DNA of 64,000 nt from Clostridia bacterium. GTDB lineage: Bacteria > Bacillota > Clostridia > Christensenellales > UBA1242. The DNA is taken from the NCBI GenBank assembly GCA_017541375.1, contig JAFXZE010000002.1, forward strand, positions 1-64,000. Reading direction: 5' to 3'. Positions within the stretch are counted from its first letter, which is position 1, and each line of letters opens with the position of its first letter. The notes beneath the pieces are model-generated. The model searched no databases and was not told the origin of the DNA. It worked only from the letters and a program-made list of their open reading frames with translations. A program made the translations under genes and the position numbers. Positions 17,609 to 26,806 of this stretch are shown here, in pieces.

Positions 17609-18520
17609 GTGAAGTTAGATTTTTTACCAGAGCGATTTATCAGGTCGTTAGAGTTTTTAAAATTTGAAAGTTTGCATGAATTGCGTTTGAGAGCGGAAAA
17701 ACCATCTATTATTGATTATGGTGGGAAAAAGTATTTGGGTGAGTGTGGTGTTTCGCAAAATGACGAAGATATCCTAATACCCAAATTAAAGGAAATAGCA
17801 GACATTGTTTTTAATGCGTGCGAGCGTAGTATCTACGCTCATAATGACAAATTAAAAGCGGGCTATGTTACCGTAAATGGAATAAGGATAGGGATATGCG
17901 GAAGAGCTGTGACAGAGGGAGAAAAAATTACTACTTTAAAAGAATTTTGTTCGCTCAATATTCGTTTTCCACATCAAGTGAAAAATTGCTCATTAAATGC
18001 TTTACCATTTTTGATAGATAGTGACCAAATTTATAGCACTCTAGTTGTTAGTCCTCCGGGGGGAGGAAAAACCACATTTTTACGAGATTTAGCAAGGTTG
18101 ATTAGTCAAAGAGGTGTGGCTAACAATGTCCTCATAATTGATGAGAGGGATGAGATATGTTGTATGCAACAAGGCGTACCATATCTTGATGTGGGGTGTT
18201 GTGATGTGTATAGTGGAGTAAGTAAAGAGTGGGGAATTATCAACGGGATAAGGACACTTGCTCCCGATGTGATAATGCTTGATGAAATAATAACCAAATC
18301 TGATTGTGCAGCATTGGAATATGCCATAGGTTGTGGAGTGAGTGTCATAGCAACTGTACATAGCTTAGGATGGAATGAGCTTTTTGATAAACCATTGCTC
18401 AAAAATGTGATGAATAGTCAAATATTTGACAGAATTGTAGTTTTATCCAAGCGAAATGGTGTAGGTACAATAGAGGGCGTTTTAAATGGTGATGGAAAGT
18501 TATTATGGGAGGGGAAATGA
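17609..18520 (+). CDS. spoIIIAA: Stage III sporulation protein AA (ATPase)
   Basis: SpoIIIAA is the cytoplasmic ATPase of the SpoIIIA-SpoIIQ channel that links mother cell and forespore. The 303-residue protein has Walker A SPPGGGKTT (148-156), the family motif VLIIDERDEI (174-183) and Walker B VIMLDEI (221-227), as in type II/IV secretion ATPases. The start is GTG after TAGGGGG. It is the first gene of the complete eight-gene operon and overlaps spoIIIAB by ATGA. The 115-bp upstream gap should hold a mother-cell promoter, but I could not place a sigma-E box with confidence. Confidence 0.95.
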   Translation: MKLDFLPERFIRSLEFLKFESLHELRLRAEKPSIIDYGGKKYLGECGVSQNDEDILIPKLKEIADIVFNACERSIYAHNDKLKAGYVTVNGIRIGICGRAVTEGEKITTLKEFCSLNIRFPHQVKNCSLNALPFLIDSDQIYSTLVVSPPGGGKTTFLRDLARLISQRGVANNVLIIDERDEICCMQQGVPYLDVGCCDVYSGVSKEWGIINGIRTLAPDVIMLDEIITKSDCAALEYAIGCGVSVIATVHSLGWNELFDKPLLKNVMNSQIFDRIVVLSKRNGVGTIEGVLNGDGKLLWEGK

Positions 18521-18963
18521 ATGGGTTGCTAGGGGTGAGTGTATTTATAATATCTTGTTTTTTAGGTGTAAAAAAGGCGGCTGTGTTGAGAAATAATCTA
18601 CATTTTGCTGAGGACTTTTTAGCACTAATTAATAGAATGGAAAACAATATCAATTTTGAGCAAAAAAGTGTAAAACAAGTTTTATTAGAACAGGAAAATT
18701 TATCACGAAATGATTTTAAGAAGTTTTTACAAAACTATAATCCAAATTACGTTGAACAAAATGATGAATTAAGGAAATTGGCTAATAGTTTTTTGGATAG
18801 CGTTGGTAGAGGAGATAAACACACAGAACTAGCACTTTTAAAGCAGACAAAGTTTGCGCTTATGCCATTACTTGCTAAACAGCAAGAAAATCAAAAAAGA
18901 GGATATTTAGCTACAAAACTCGGTGTGTTAGTTGGATTAGGATTATGCATAATGGTTATCTGA
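18517..18963 (+). CDS. spoIIIAB: Stage III sporulation protein AB
   Basis: SpoIIIAB is a small membrane protein of the SpoIIIA complex, related to type II secretion F-proteins. The 148-residue product has a hydrophobic segment at each end (about 2-19 and 131-148) with a helical cytoplasmic middle. Start ATG 18517 overlaps the spoIIIAA stop and has GGGAGGGG upstream. Assignment rests on topology and operon position. Confidence 0.88.
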   Translation: MNGLLGVSVFIISCFLGVKKAAVLRNNLHFAEDFLALINRMENNINFEQKSVKQVLLEQENLSRNDFKKFLQNYNPNYVEQNDELRKLANSFLDSVGRGDKHTELALLKQTKFALMPLLAKQQENQKRGYLATKLGVLVGLGLCIMVI

Positions 18964-18971
18964 GGAGAGAT

Positions 18972-19169
18972 ATGGGGATAGAAGTAGTATTTAAAATTGC
19001 TGGCATAGGAATTGTGATTGCAGTTATTACGCAGGTGCTCAAGCAAGCAGGCAAAGATGAAATAGCTACACTAACTACGCTTGCGGGATTAATTGTTGTG
19101 TTGACTATTGTGGTAGATTTAATTAGTGAGTTGTTTAGTAGTGTACAAAACCTCTTTGGATTATACTAG
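18972..19169 (+). CDS. spoIIIAC: Stage III sporulation protein AC
   Basis: This 65-residue protein has two membrane segments (about 4-24 and 34-56) and the motif VLKQAGKDEIATLTTLAG, which is typical of SpoIIIAC. Start ATG 18972 follows GAGGAGAG; a longer frame beginning at 18945 lies in spoIIIAB and has no such site. Confidence 0.92.
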   Translation: MGIEVVFKIAGIGIVIAVITQVLKQAGKDEIATLTTLAGLIVVLTIVVDLISELFSSVQNLFGLY

Positions 19170-19178
19170 GAGAGAGCT

Positions 19179-19568
19179 GTGATAGTTTTGATAAAGATTG
19201 TGGGGCTAGCGCTGGTGATTGTGACAAGTTTTATTGTAGTCAAGCATTATAAACCTGAGCTTGCAATTATGGTTGAGGTAGCTGGGGCTATATTGCTACT
19301 TAGTTACATAATAGATCTACTAGAAGAATCATTCAATTTGTTTGATTACATACTAGATTCTACAGGAATTGATAGTGACCTATTTGTGGTGCTACTAAAG
19401 ATAATAGGAGTGGCATATCTTACGGAATTTGGCGCAAATTTGTGTCAAGATTGTGGTAGTAGTAGTGTAGCTAGTAAAGTTTTACTTGCCGGTAAACTAA
19501 TGATTTTTGTATTGGCTATTCCTATAATAAAAGCCTTGATAAATTTGCTGGTGAGTGTGATGCAATGA
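19179..19568 (+). CDS. spoIIIAD: Stage III sporulation protein AD
   Basis: A 129-residue integral membrane protein of the SpoIIIA channel, with about four membrane segments and the family motif LLKIIGVAYLTEFGANLCQDCG (about 67-88). The start is GTG after AGGAGAG. Its stop overlaps the spoIIIAE start. Confidence 0.93.
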   Translation: MIVLIKIVGLALVIVTSFIVVKHYKPELAIMVEVAGAILLLSYIIDLLEESFNLFDYILDSTGIDSDLFVVLLKIIGVAYLTEFGANLCQDCGSSSVASKVLLAGKLMIFVLAIPIIKALINLLVSVMQ

Positions 19569-20740
19569 AAAAAAGAGTCAAAATTGTTTTGTCGCTTGCT
19601 ATTTTTTTAGTAGTTGCGGCTATTGGTTGTCAGCCAGTATGGGCAGATTTTGAAAACGATGATACAGTAATAACCCTAGATGAAACAACTCAAGAGATGC
19701 TAAGTAATATTGATTTTTCATCTTTAGACGAAATAATAAGTGAACTTGATAGTCCTATGTTTAAAAGTAGTACTTTTTTAGAAAAAGTGCAGAGCGTGCT
19801 GGATGGAGAAACTGGAGACATTGGTTCATATTTAGAATTGATTATCAGGGTGTTTTTTAGCGAGTTTAGCGCTATTGTACCATTATTGATAAGCATTGTG
19901 ATAGTGGCTGTTTTGTGTGGTTTAATTCTTTCTATAAGAGCGCGTGTTGGTGAAGAAAGTGTGGGTAAACTAGTCGGGTTTGTGTGCTATGGAATGGTAG
20001 TTGTGTTGATAGGGGCTAGTGTGTTTAGTTTAGTAAAAAATGTGACCAACGCAGTATTTAGCATAAAGGAACAAATGGATATTGTTTTTCCTATAATGTT
20101 AACTTTACTTGCTAGTGTAGGAGCAAGTAGTTCTGTGTCAGTTTTTCAGCCAATGTTTGCTGTTATGTCAAATGTAGTGATGCAGATTTTTACTTATTTT
20201 TTATTACCACTTTTTTCTCTTGCTTTTGTATTTTGCATACTAAGTCATGTCTCTGATATCAAACTGACCAAGTTTAATTCTCTTTTTAGCAGCGTTTTTA
20301 AGTGGAGCGCGGGGACATTATTTAGTTTGTGTTTAGGGTCGGCTGCAATTGGAGGCGCAATGGCGGGGAGCTTTGATAGTGTTTCTATAAAGGCAACTCG
20401 ATTTGCTCTAAAAAGTTATATACCAGTGTTGGGGGGATATATAAATGATGGCTTTAGTTTGGTAGCGGCTAGTGGAGTTTTGATAAAAAATGCTATTGGA
20501 GTCACGGGGATTATTCTTGCCGTTAGTGTAGTGTTATATCCACTAATAAGTGTAATTATCCTTAGCCTTGGTCTAAAATTTGTAGCTTCAATCATAGAAT
20601 CTATTGGAGGTGGAGAGATTGCTTCATTTTTGTCTGATGTATCAAATGTTTTGGGAATGTTGACAGCCATTTTAGCAGGTGTTAGCTTTTTGTATATAGC
20701 CAATATTGGCATACTTATCAGCACAGCAAACATATTTTGA
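19565..20740 (+). CDS. spoIIIAE: Stage III sporulation protein AE
   Basis: SpoIIIAE is the largest membrane component of the SpoIIIA complex. The 391-residue protein has an N-terminal signal-like segment ending near QPVWADF (about 23-29), an acidic extracytoplasmic region to about 80, and about eight membrane segments after residue 95. Start ATG 19565 overlaps the spoIIIAD stop. Confidence 0.93.
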   Translation: MKKRVKIVLSLAIFLVVAAIGCQPVWADFENDDTVITLDETTQEMLSNIDFSSLDEIISELDSPMFKSSTFLEKVQSVLDGETGDIGSYLELIIRVFFSEFSAIVPLLISIVIVAVLCGLILSIRARVGEESVGKLVGFVCYGMVVVLIGASVFSLVKNVTNAVFSIKEQMDIVFPIMLTLLASVGASSSVSVFQPMFAVMSNVVMQIFTYFLLPLFSLAFVFCILSHVSDIKLTKFNSLFSSVFKWSAGTLFSLCLGSAAIGGAMAGSFDSVSIKATRFALKSYIPVLGGYINDGFSLVAASGVLIKNAIGVTGIILAVSVVLYPLISVIILSLGLKFVASIIESIGGGEIASFLSDVSNVLGMLTAILAGVSFLYIANIGILISTANIF

Positions 20741-20748
20741 GGTGAAAA

Positions 20749-21210
20749 TTGTTAGGTTATTTACTCAGTATTGTAGGGGCTATAGTACTACTCATGGTGG
20801 TGCAGTTGATCTTGCCTGAGGGCAAAATTGGGGTGAGTGTTCGCTCAATATTAGGGATATTTCTGCTTTTTGTTATTTTATCACCTATTATCAAGGTAGT
20901 AAATGATAAGTTTAGTTTTAGTGATGTGTGGGAATATGAATTGGATGAAAATTTTTTATCCCAAACCGAAGCTAAAGAATATCAGCTTTTACAAGATGCG
21001 CTTCAAAGTGAATTAACTCGTGAATATCAAGGGGCTAAAGTTAGCTTAAATTTTGATTCAAAGTCAAAACAAGTGAGTTATATTTTTGTCGATTTGAGCG
21101 ATTTTGTAATAAATAAAACAGACGAGCATATAAATTATTATACAGCTATAAAGGAGTTTGTAAAAAAGCAAATAAATATTAGCGATGAGAGGATAGTCGT
21201 TTATGGCTAA
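20749..21210 (+). CDS. spoIIIAF: Stage III sporulation protein AF
   Basis: This 153-residue protein has two N-terminal membrane segments (about 2-20 and 30-47) and a soluble ring-building-like domain (about 65-153), the SpoIIIAF arrangement. The start is TTG with GAGGTG seven bases upstream. It overlaps spoIIIAG by 8 nt. Confidence 0.88.
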   Translation: MLGYLLSIVGAIVLLMVVQLILPEGKIGVSVRSILGIFLLFVILSPIIKVVNDKFSFSDVWEYELDENFLSQTEAKEYQLLQDALQSELTREYQGAKVSLNFDSKSKQVSYIFVDLSDFVINKTDEHINYYTAIKEFVKKQINISDERIVVYG

Positions 21211-21763
21211 TTTAATACCATTAAACAAAATATTAGGGCAACTTAAGAAGATAAAGCATATAGAAATTTATGCTATTTTAATAGGTGCGGTAGTAGTTGG
21301 GATAATTTGGTTTTTACCAAATGGAGAAAAGGAAGAAAAAACAAACGCACTTTCTAGTACAAGTACCTATTTAACTAATCTTGAAACTAGGCTCAATGGA
21401 GTGTTGTCTGCTATATCTGGTGCGGGAAGCGTGGATTGTATGATTACGCTAGATGGTGAAATTGAGCGGGTTGTAGCATATTCAAATGACGAAAAAAATA
21501 GCTCTACTCAAAACACTACGAGTAATGGTAGTAATAATACTTCCAGCACCTCTACAGTTAGTAAAGAGCCTATTCTTATCAGCGTAAATGGGAAAACAGA
21601 GCCTTTAGTGCTTTATGAGATAATGCCGAGTGTAAAGGGCGTAGTGGTTGTTGCTAGTGGGGCAGATAATATAAGAGTAAAGCTAGATATACTAAAGGCT
21701 GTGCAGGCTCTGCTCAAGGTGGAGAGCAGTCAAGTCGAGATATTTACCAAGCAAAATGCATAA
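21203..21763 (+). CDS. spoIIIAG: Stage III sporulation protein AG
   Basis: SpoIIIAG forms the large intermembrane ring of the SpoIIIA-Q channel. The 186-residue protein has one membrane segment (about 22-39) and a ring-building domain interrupted by a Ser/Thr/Asn linker (about 98-123). The second half shows the conserved IMPSVKGVVVVASGADNIRVK. Start ATG lies inside the end of spoIIIAF. Confidence 0.93.
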   Translation: MANLIPLNKILGQLKKIKHIEIYAILIGAVVVGIIWFLPNGEKEEKTNALSSTSTYLTNLETRLNGVLSAISGAGSVDCMITLDGEIERVVAYSNDEKNSSTQNTTSNGSNNTSSTSTVSKEPILISVNGKTEPLVLYEIMPSVKGVVVVASGADNIRVKLDILKAVQALLKVESSQVEIFTKQNA

Positions 21764-21777
21764 AGGAGTGTAAAAAA

Positions 21778-22260
21778 ATGAAAATTAGTGCCAATAAGAA
21801 AAAAGTGATAGTTTTGAGTGTGATGATGGGATTACTAATTTTGACAGGATTTATAAACCTATCAATTAATCAAACGGAAGCTGTTGTAAATACTAGTACT
21901 AATGTCGTATCGGGTAACTTTTTTACAAATTATAGGTCAGATAGGGATTCAGCTCGAGATCAGGAAAAACTATATTATTCAGCCATACTTGAAAGTGCTA
22001 GTAGCACCAGTGAAGCCAAATCAAACGCTACAAATGCCTTGAGTAATATTGCAGCCTTAGTTGAGAGTGAATTATATCTTGAGAGTAATATCAAAGCGAA
22101 AGGCTTTTCTGATGTGATTGTGTCTATGTCGAATAATTTTGTCAATGTGATGGTGAGTGCTGACAGCCTAACCGATGCTCAAGTGGCTCAAATTGTTCAG
22201 GTGGTGCAGGAACAAACTAACAAATCTATAGACAACATAAAAATAATTCCCGTTGAATAG
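21778..22260 (+). CDS. spoIIIAH: Stage III sporulation protein AH
   Basis: SpoIIIAH is the mother-cell channel subunit that binds forespore SpoIIQ. The 160-residue protein has one N-terminal membrane segment (about 10-27) and a C-terminal ring-building domain (about 85-160) resembling EscJ/PrgK, ending in IDNIKIIPVE. AAAGGAG precedes the ATG. It closes the operon. Confidence 0.92.
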   Translation: MKISANKKKVIVLSVMMGLLILTGFINLSINQTEAVVNTSTNVVSGNFFTNYRSDRDSARDQEKLYYSAILESASSTSEAKSNATNALSNIAALVESELYLESNIKAKGFSDVIVSMSNNFVNVMVSADSLTDAQVAQIVQVVQEQTNKSIDNIKIIPVE

Positions 22261-22289
22261 TTGTTTTTTTTGTTGGGCTGTGATATAAT
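22261..22289 (+). promoter_or_regulatory. asp23-nusB-xseAB promoter
   Basis: TTGTTT (22261-22266), 17 bp, TATAAT (22284-22289), directly after the spoIIIAH stop. Confidence 0.75.
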
Positions 22290-22316
22290 GAGGATACAAA
22301 AGTTTAGGAGTGAGTT

Positions 22317-22673
22317 ATGGCAGTAGATCAAGTCAATTTAGGTGGGAAAGGTGGTTTAAGTTATAGTAAGTCAATCTTGCTGTCTATAGTTTCGTTAGCT
22401 ACTAAAGAGATAAGCGGAGTGGCTCCATATACTGGGGCTAAGTTTGGCAAGCTATTTGGTGGTGATTCGGGCGCAAAAGTGACCAATACAAAAGACGGTG
22501 TGATTGTAGATGCCTTTATTAATGTATATAACAATTGTAACGTAGCTGAAGTGGCTTGTAAGGTGCAAGAGAATATCAAAAATAACATTATCGCTATGAC
22601 CGAGATTCCTGTAAAATCTATTAATGTGCATGTGTTAGGAGTAAAATTTGCTCCTATAGAAAAAAGCGAGTAA
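22317..22673 (+). CDS. Asp23/Gls24 family protein
   Basis: This 118-residue protein belongs to the Asp23/Gls24 (DUF322, YqhY) family: an N-terminal GGLSYSKSILLSIVSLATKE, then GVIVDAFINVYNNCNVAEVA and the C-terminal IPVKSINVHVLGVKFAP. In Firmicutes a YqhY-type gene commonly lies between the spoIIIA operon and nusB and is linked to fatty-acid metabolism or envelope stress. Start ATG follows TAGGAGTG. It heads a vegetative operon with nusB, xseA and xseB. Confidence 0.88.
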   Translation: MAVDQVNLGGKGGLSYSKSILLSIVSLATKEISGVAPYTGAKFGKLFGGDSGAKVTNTKDGVIVDAFINVYNNCNVAEVACKVQENIKNNIIAMTEIPVKSINVHVLGVKFAPIEKSE

Positions 22674-22710
22674 GGCAGGCAAAAAGATAACAGGGGGGAA
22701 AAAGAAATAA

Positions 22711-23121
22711 ATGAGTAGAAGAGAAGCAAGAGAGATTGCTTATAAGATGCTGTTTTCACAGAGTTTTGGGGACATTGGATGGGACAAAAATGATATAGTG
22801 AATATTCTTGATGAAGGCCAAAAGATGGGAGAAAAAGACCTGGAATTTGTAACAAAAATACTAAAGGGAGTAAGTGAGCACAATAGCGAAATAAACGCCA
22901 TCATCGAAAGAAACTTGCAAAACTACAGGATAGAACGCGTGTTTTCTACTGATATTGCTGCGCTAAAGCTAGCTACATATGAGCTAAAGTACACTGATAC
23001 TCCAGCGCAAGTAGTTATGAATGAAGCAATAGATATAGTAAAGAAGTACTCGTCAGAGAAAAGTTTTAGTTTTGTAAATAGTGTTTTAAGCAAAATATAT
23101 AAGGAAATATCAAATGAGTAA
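22711..23121 (+). CDS. nusB: Transcription antitermination factor NusB
   Basis: NusB with S10 forms the antitermination complex on rRNA operons. The 136-residue protein shows the family start SRREAREIAYKMLFSQ and the C-terminal motif TDIAALKLATYELKYTDTP (about 79-97), then NEAIDIVKKYSSEKSFSFVN. Its stop overlaps the xseA start by 8 nt. Confidence 0.96.
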   Translation: MSRREAREIAYKMLFSQSFGDIGWDKNDIVNILDEGQKMGEKDLEFVTKILKGVSEHNSEINAIIERNLQNYRIERVFSTDIAALKLATYELKYTDTPAQVVMNEAIDIVKKYSSEKSFSFVNSVLSKIYKEISNE

Positions 23122-24307
23122 TCCAATAAGCGTAAGTCAATTTAACACGTATGTTCACAATATTTTTCTTGCTGAAGACTTGCTGATAGATGTGACACTT
23201 TATGGTGAGGTGGGAGAAGTATCATGGTCTGGGAACAACGTGTTTTTTAGTATAAAAGATGATTTGGCTGTGTTAAATTGTGTAAAATTTGGGGCAAAAT
23301 CAAATGATTTTAACATAAAAGAGGGGGACATGATAAATGTGCGTGGCTCACCTAATTTTTATGTGAAAGGTGGCCGGTTTACATTTAATGTTAGCCACAT
23401 CGAGCCAATAGGAAAGGGCGAATTGTATATGCTCTTTTTAAAGTTAAAAGAAAAACTAGAAGAAAAAGGGTATTTTGACCCAAATAGAAAGAAGCCTTTA
23501 CCAACAAATATAAGGCGAATAGGTGTGGTAAGTAGCGAAACAGGCGCAGTAATTCAGGACATAATTGACATTACTCATAGGCGAAATCCAATGCTTGATA
23601 TTGTGCTTTATCCCGCGAAAGTTCAGGGAGAAGGTGCTGATGAGACAATAGCTAATGGAATAAAAGCGCTAGACAAAACTGATGTGGATGTAATAATAGT
23701 AGCACGCGGTGGGGGATCTAATGAAGACCTAAGTCAGTTTAATAGTGAAATAATTGCTGATGCTATATTTAGGGCGAAGAAGGTGGTAATTAGCGCTGTT
23801 GGACACGAGGTGGACTATACAATATGTGATTTTGTATCAGATATCAGAGCGCCTACTCCATCTGCTGCTGCTGAGATAGTGGCAAGTGACTTATTTAGTC
23901 TAAAATTGGGGCTAGAGAGCAATAAAGAGAGAATGATTCGAGCGTATGAGAACTATTTTACTGCTCAAGCAGATGTGTTAAATCGATATCTTGTTAGGAT
24001 GAACAATGCAACTACACTAGCGGTGAATCAATCTGAGATGGAAATAGGAATGTTGGAAAATAAATTGGCTAGTATGGTGGATAAGCTGATGACACAAAAA
24101 GAACATGACTTAATTTTGCTTACTCAAAAGTTGGAGCAGCTAAATCCTGTGCGGATAATGCAGATGGGATGGGCTCGAGCGACAAAAAATAACCAGATTA
24201 TACATAGTATGGATGATGTGGAAAATGGAGAAGAGATAAAAGTAGAACTTTGTGATGGAGTAATAGATTGTTTAGTACAACAAAAGGAGAAAAAAAATGA
24301 CATTTGA
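23114..24307 (+). CDS. xseA: Exodeoxyribonuclease VII large subunit
   Basis: XseA is the catalytic subunit of exonuclease VII, which degrades single-stranded DNA from both ends. The 397-residue protein has an N-terminal OB fold (about 1-100) and the catalytic domain with GVVSSETGAVIQDIIDI (about 137-153), RGGGSNEDLSQFN (about 198-210) and GHEVDYTICDFVSDIRAPTP (about 235-254). A coiled coil region follows. It overlaps nusB and xseB. Confidence 0.97.
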   Translation: MSNPISVSQFNTYVHNIFLAEDLLIDVTLYGEVGEVSWSGNNVFFSIKDDLAVLNCVKFGAKSNDFNIKEGDMINVRGSPNFYVKGGRFTFNVSHIEPIGKGELYMLFLKLKEKLEEKGYFDPNRKKPLPTNIRRIGVVSSETGAVIQDIIDITHRRNPMLDIVLYPAKVQGEGADETIANGIKALDKTDVDVIIVARGGGSNEDLSQFNSEIIADAIFRAKKVVISAVGHEVDYTICDFVSDIRAPTPSAAAEIVASDLFSLKLGLESNKERMIRAYENYFTAQADVLNRYLVRMNNATTLAVNQSEMEIGMLENKLASMVDKLMTQKEHDLILLTQKLEQLNPVRIMQMGWARATKNNQIIHSMDDVENGEEIKVELCDGVIDCLVQQKEKKNDI

Positions 24308-24509
24308 ACAACTAACAAAAAGATTAGAAGAAATTGTAGCCAAGCTTGAGAGTGGAACAGTGAGCCTTGATGAAGTAAGTAAACTCTTTATAGAAGGCGC
24401 CGATATCACAAAAAAATGCTACACTATGCTAGCCGAGAAAAAGGGGAAAGTAACTGTTTTGAGAGAAGAATTAGATAAACTTGTAGAGAAAGATTTTCAA
24501 AACGATTGA
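24297..24509 (+). CDS. xseB: Exodeoxyribonuclease VII small subunit
   Basis: A 70-residue helical protein with the family pattern TFEQLTKRLEEIVAKLESG and SLDEVSKLFIEGADITKKC. It binds the coiled coil of XseA. The start overlaps the xseA end by 11 nt, and the xseA tail contains its AAAGGAG. Confidence 0.95.
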   Translation: MTFEQLTKRLEEIVAKLESGTVSLDEVSKLFIEGADITKKCYTMLAEKKGKVTVLREELDKLVEKDFQND

Positions 24510-24541
24510 TAATTTGAGAGTGATTTGCAATATAATAATGT

Positions 24542-25120
24542 GTGCAAAGTGATTTTGAAGAAAAATATGTAAAGATTTTAGGAAGTAAAAAAGTCCGTGC
24601 AAACAAAAAGTGGTTATGTCAAATCTTTTTGTTATCGTTAGTACTTTCAATAGCCTTCTCTCTATTGGCTCAACTTACCCTATCTCATACAAATTTAGCT
24701 ATTTCGCTTATTTTGATTGCCGTGCTTATCATCATTAGCGTAATAGCTGATATTGTCGGAGTAGCAGTCACCGCTTGTAATGTAAAGCCATTATTAGAGA
24801 ATATCGAAAAGGGGGTATTTGGGGCTAGGTTGGGCTTAAGAATTGTGAAACAAGCGGACAAGGCATCTAGTATTTGCTCTGATGTGATTGGTGATATTTG
24901 CAGCATCTTAAGTGGCGCGGGTGGAGTAAGTATTACTTTACAACTAACAGAGCTCTTTTCAAGCGTTAGCAGTTTTGTTTTGGCACTATTTGTAAATGCC
25001 ATAATAGCCTCACTTAGCATAGTAGGTAAAGCTGTGGGCAAAACTTATGCTCTAAATAATCCCCTAAAAATCGTACTTATTGTAGGAAAAGTTTTTTCCA
25101 TTTTTTCAAAAAATAAGTAA
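24542..25120 (+). CDS. CNNM/DUF21-like integral membrane protein
   Basis: This 192-residue protein has about four membrane segments (about 25-47, 51-78, 130-160 and a weaker one at the end) and the stretch IADIVGVAVTACNVKPLLEN (about 68-87), which resembles the N-terminal domain of CorB/CNNM-type ion transport proteins of Clostridia. CBS domains are absent. The only possible start is GTG 24542; no other Met exists in the protein, and no Shine-Dalgarno site precedes it. A TATAAT at 24531-24536 lies 5 nt upstream, suggesting leaderless mRNA. Confidence 0.7.
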   Translation: MQSDFEEKYVKILGSKKVRANKKWLCQIFLLSLVLSIAFSLLAQLTLSHTNLAISLILIAVLIIISVIADIVGVAVTACNVKPLLENIEKGVFGARLGLRIVKQADKASSICSDVIGDICSILSGAGGVSITLQLTELFSSVSSFVLALFVNAIIASLSIVGKAVGKTYALNNPLKIVLIVGKVFSIFSKNK

Positions 25121-25136
25121 ACTTATACAAAATAAA

Positions 25137-25165
25137 TTGCGCGAAATGTTGCTTTGTGATACACT
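25137..25165 (+). promoter_or_regulatory. argR promoter
   Basis: TTGCGC (25137-25142), 17 bp, TACACT (25160-25165), with extended -10 TG. Confidence 0.65.
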
Positions 25166-25186
25166 AAAGAAAAAATGAGGTATGAA

Positions 25187-25624
25187 ATGACAAAAGCACA
25201 AAGGCAAAAGAAAATTTTACAGATCGTGGAGAATAATGCTATAGAAACTCAAGAAGAGTTGTTAGATGAGCTAGATAAAGCAGGTTTAAAAGTGACTCAA
25301 GCTACAATAAGTAGAGATGTAAAAGAATTGAGATTATTCAAAGTAATGAATACCCAAAAAGAGTATTGTTATACAAACTTAGGGATTCCACAATTTGGTG
25401 AGGAATTTTGCAAAGCAATAAAAAACTTTGTGTCTAAAGTGACGCTTGTTGAACATAGTATTGTGTTACGAGTATTACATGGAACAGCGGAATTTGTCGC
25501 TGGTCTTATAGATAAAAACAATTTTGTTGGAGTATTGGGGTGTTTAACTGGACCTGAGACGGTGATGATAGTATGTGATACTAAAGATAAAGCAAAACAA
25601 GTCATAAAAAAGTTTGAGGCTTAA
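25187..25624 (+). CDS. argR: Arginine repressor ArgR/AhrC
   Basis: ArgR is a hexameric arginine-responsive repressor. The 145-residue protein has an N-terminal winged helix (QEELLDELDKAGLKVTQATISRDVKELRL, in parts about 22-50) and the C-terminal oligomerisation domain with VLGCLTGPETVMIVC (about 118-132), which carries the arginine-binding region. Start ATG 25187 is preferred because GAGGT precedes it; ATG 25175 has no good site. It adjoins spoIVB. recN, which commonly lies between argR and spoIVB, is missing. Confidence 0.94.
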   Translation: MTKAQRQKKILQIVENNAIETQEELLDELDKAGLKVTQATISRDVKELRLFKVMNTQKEYCYTNLGIPQFGEEFCKAIKNFVSKVTLVEHSIVLRVLHGTAEFVAGLIDKNNFVGVLGCLTGPETVMIVCDTKDKAKQVIKKFEA

Positions 25625-25695
25625 TTTACAAATTTTTACTTTAGCTATATTGAATAGAAAATCCTATTTTACTAAAACTAGTTTGGGTGAAAACT

Positions 25696-26754
25696 ATGAA
25701 GATAAAAAGGATTTTTTTATTTACATTATTTTTAATTTGTGGTGTTGTGGATATATTGTGCTGGTCTATTCCTGTAGGCAGTTTTGAGATAAAGGAATGT
25801 AATATTTCTTTAGATGATGTGGCACTGTCAAATGCCGCACTACTAAGTAGCATAGATAATGATGAAAAAGTTTATCTTGGTGGACAAACATTAGGCTTTA
25901 GCTATCAATCCGATGGTGTGCTAGTTGTAGCCAAAAGCAGTGCGGGGGTAAGCGGAGTGGAGTGTGGTGATATCCTCAAAACTATCAATGGAAAAACGAT
26001 AAGCAATCTCAATATACTTATCAAAGAGTTAAATCAAAGTCAAAATGATGAGGTTTTGTTAAAGCTTGTGAGAGAGGGAAAAACTATCGAGAGGGTAGTC
26101 AAACCTTCCATTGATAAATACAGTAAGAAGTATAAATTGGGCATTTGGGCAAAAGACAGTGTAAGTGGAATAGGTACGCTCACCTTTGTGAAAGCTAATG
26201 GAGAGTTTGGTGCGCTGGGGCACCCTATTGTAGAGCCCGGTACAAATGCAATGTTAGATGTGGCGACTGGTAGCGTGTATAAGTGTGCGATATTGGGGGT
26301 GAAAAAAGCGACAAGAGGTAGTGCCGGAGAGTTGCGAGGAATGATTTTACAAACTAATAAGCCTCTTGGTGATGTTTACTCAAATGGCAATTATGGCATA
26401 TCAGGGAAATTTGATTTGTCCCAAACTGAATTTGATAATGCAAAATCGATTAGCTTAGGCGGTAAGTCAACCATTCATCCAGGTAAAGCAAATATATACA
26501 GCAGCATAGATGGTGTAACTGTTCGTCCTTATGAAATAGAAATAATCAAAACCAACTATTATAGTGCACAAACCCCACAAAACTTTGTCTTCCGAGTGAT
26601 AGACAAAAAACTCATCGAGTTGACAGGGGGAATAGTTCAGGGAATGAGTGGTAGTCCAATTGTACAAGATGACAAATTGATAGGAGCTGTAACACATGTA
26701 TTTGTAAATGATGCTACAAAAGGCTTTGGAACATATATAGATAATATGATTTAA
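25696..26754 (+). CDS. spoIVB: SpoIVB serine peptidase (family S55)
   Basis: SpoIVB is secreted from the forespore and triggers pro-sigma-K processing. The 352-residue protein has an N-terminal membrane anchor (about 5-27), a PDZ domain (about 65-135) and the S55 domain with GALGHPIVEPG (His about 176), RVIDKK (Asp about 302) and GMSGSPIV (about 316-323), so the triad looks intact. It is shorter than the B. subtilis protein (about 426). Start ATG 25696 follows GGGTGA. The order argR-spoIVB-spo0A is conserved in spore formers. Confidence 0.95.
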   Translation: MKIKRIFLFTLFLICGVVDILCWSIPVGSFEIKECNISLDDVALSNAALLSSIDNDEKVYLGGQTLGFSYQSDGVLVVAKSSAGVSGVECGDILKTINGKTISNLNILIKELNQSQNDEVLLKLVREGKTIERVVKPSIDKYSKKYKLGIWAKDSVSGIGTLTFVKANGEFGALGHPIVEPGTNAMLDVATGSVYKCAILGVKKATRGSAGELRGMILQTNKPLGDVYSNGNYGISGKFDLSQTEFDNAKSISLGGKSTIHPGKANIYSSIDGVTVRPYEIEIIKTNYYSAQTPQNFVFRVIDKKLIELTGGIVQGMSGSPIVQDDKLIGAVTHVFVNDATKGFGTYIDNMI

Positions 26755-26806
26755 TAATTATTTTTGTAAATTAAATTAATATTTTACAAAAATTTACAAA
26801 AATATA

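Noticed and set aside
22361..22855. Antisense open frame of 164 codons across asp23 and nusB
   Set aside because: Both + strand genes are clear family members; the antisense frame is hydrophobic noise.
25175..25186. Earlier ATG for argR
   Set aside because: Poor upstream site; GAGGT spaced five bases before ATG 25187 fits better.
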